Shown here piece by piece: positions 6,635 to 6,757 of a stretch of 6,757 nt of DNA. The position numbers were made by a program, and so were the translations under genes. Numbering within the stretch: the first letter of the stretch is position 1; each line of letters starts with the position of its first letter. The notes beneath the pieces were generated by a model that saw only the letters and a program-made list of their open reading frames with translations, was not told the DNA's origin and ran no database searches. The stretch comes from Tannerella sp. (GTDB lineage: Bacteria > Bacteroidota > Bacteroidia > Bacteroidales > Tannerellaceae): the NCBI GenBank assembly GCA_031259505.1, contig JAIRLL010000176.1, forward strand, positions 1 through 6,757, in the 5' to 3' direction.

Positions 6635-6716
6635 GTTAAAGGGTACCGCTACCCTGCAAGGCTGCACGTTGTGCGATTTTGCGAAAGCGGGGGCGAAACC
6701 CGAAAAGCCTTAACAG
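6633..6716 (+). ncRNA. Candidate structured RNA / leader of unknown class
   Basis: CTGTTAA (6633-6639) pairs perfectly with TTAACAG (6710-6716) and closes a region holding several local hairpins. These are AGGGTA/TACCCT (6640-6645 with 6650-6655, loop CCGC), GCAC/GTGC (6664-6667 with 6671-6674) or alternatively TGCA/TGCA (6655-6658 with 6663-6666), GC-GAAA-GC (6681-6688), and CGGG/CCCG (6688-6691 with 6699-6702). Such packing of nested and GAAA-capped hairpins in 84 bases suggests a folded RNA. I do not recognise a known family. The pairings were found by eye, with no energy calculation and no covariation, and the strand is assumed from the neighbouring genes. Confidence 0.4.
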
Positions 6717-6730
6717 AGTAGGGAAAACAG

Positions 6731-6757
6731 ATGAATACATTTTTATGGCAAAACAGA
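6731..6757 (+). CDS. Possible start of a further gene, cut by window end
   Basis: An ATG at 6731 opens a frame that stays open to the window edge and gives M-N-T-F-L-W-Q-N-R. It follows an A/G-rich stretch (AGTAGGGAAAACAG), which is an acceptable Bacteroidota start context. Only nine codons are visible, so neither product nor reality can be judged. It lies just after the candidate structured RNA, which could then be its leader. If that RNA belongs to an intron or other element, this ATG may be incidental. Confidence 0.3.

Noticed and set aside
6633..6716. Integron attC site
   Set aside because: The GTTAAAG and CCTTAAC boxes are in the wrong order and do not match the GTTRRRY / RYYYAAC consensus. 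No integrase or cassette structure is present.

Overview
The window looks like chromosomal DNA from a Bacteroidota, most likely Bacteroidales. The evidence is a type IX secretion (T9SS) type A C-terminal sorting domain on the largest protein, A-rich start contexts without strong Shine-Dalgarno sites, a DUF5675-type protein of the kind common in Bacteroides/Parabacteroides, and BIG2 and parallel beta-helix surface-protein architecture. The genus cannot be fixed from sequence alone.

Layout, all on the + strand. Positions 1-449 hold the 3' part of a beta-helix surface protein that starts upstream of the window. Positions 494-1492 hold a complete paralogue of it (332 aa, signal peptide). Positions 1521-6155 hold a 1544-residue T9SS cargo. 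In order it has a signal peptide, four YWFD-type repeats, Ig-like modules, an alpha/beta-hydrolase (lipase/esterase-like) domain with a visible Ser-Asp-His triad, more Ig-like modules, a BIG2 domain, an Asp-rich stretch with ten GDNGN pentapeptides, and the sorting domain. Positions 6159-6614 hold a DUF5675-family protein with an L,D-transpeptidase-like His...Ser-x-Gly-Cys motif. Positions 6609-6717 can fold into several nested hairpins and may be a structured RNA or leader. A further reading frame may open at 6731 and leave the window.

The gaps between the genes are 44, 28 and 3 bp, with no recognisable Bacteroidota promoter (TTTG / TAnnTTTG) in them, so genes 1-4 look like one transcription unit. 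The proposed picture is inference: a family of exported beta-helix proteins with sequence-variable patches, encoded in tandem with a very large secreted, surface-anchored or released hydrolase, followed by a small wall- or phage-associated protein. The most unusual signals are a variable patch in the tandem beta-helix genes, where one copy has 18 consecutive codons ending in C between conserved flanks, and the structured region after the DUF5675 gene. No complete mobile element, CRISPR array, tRNA or rRNA is visible.
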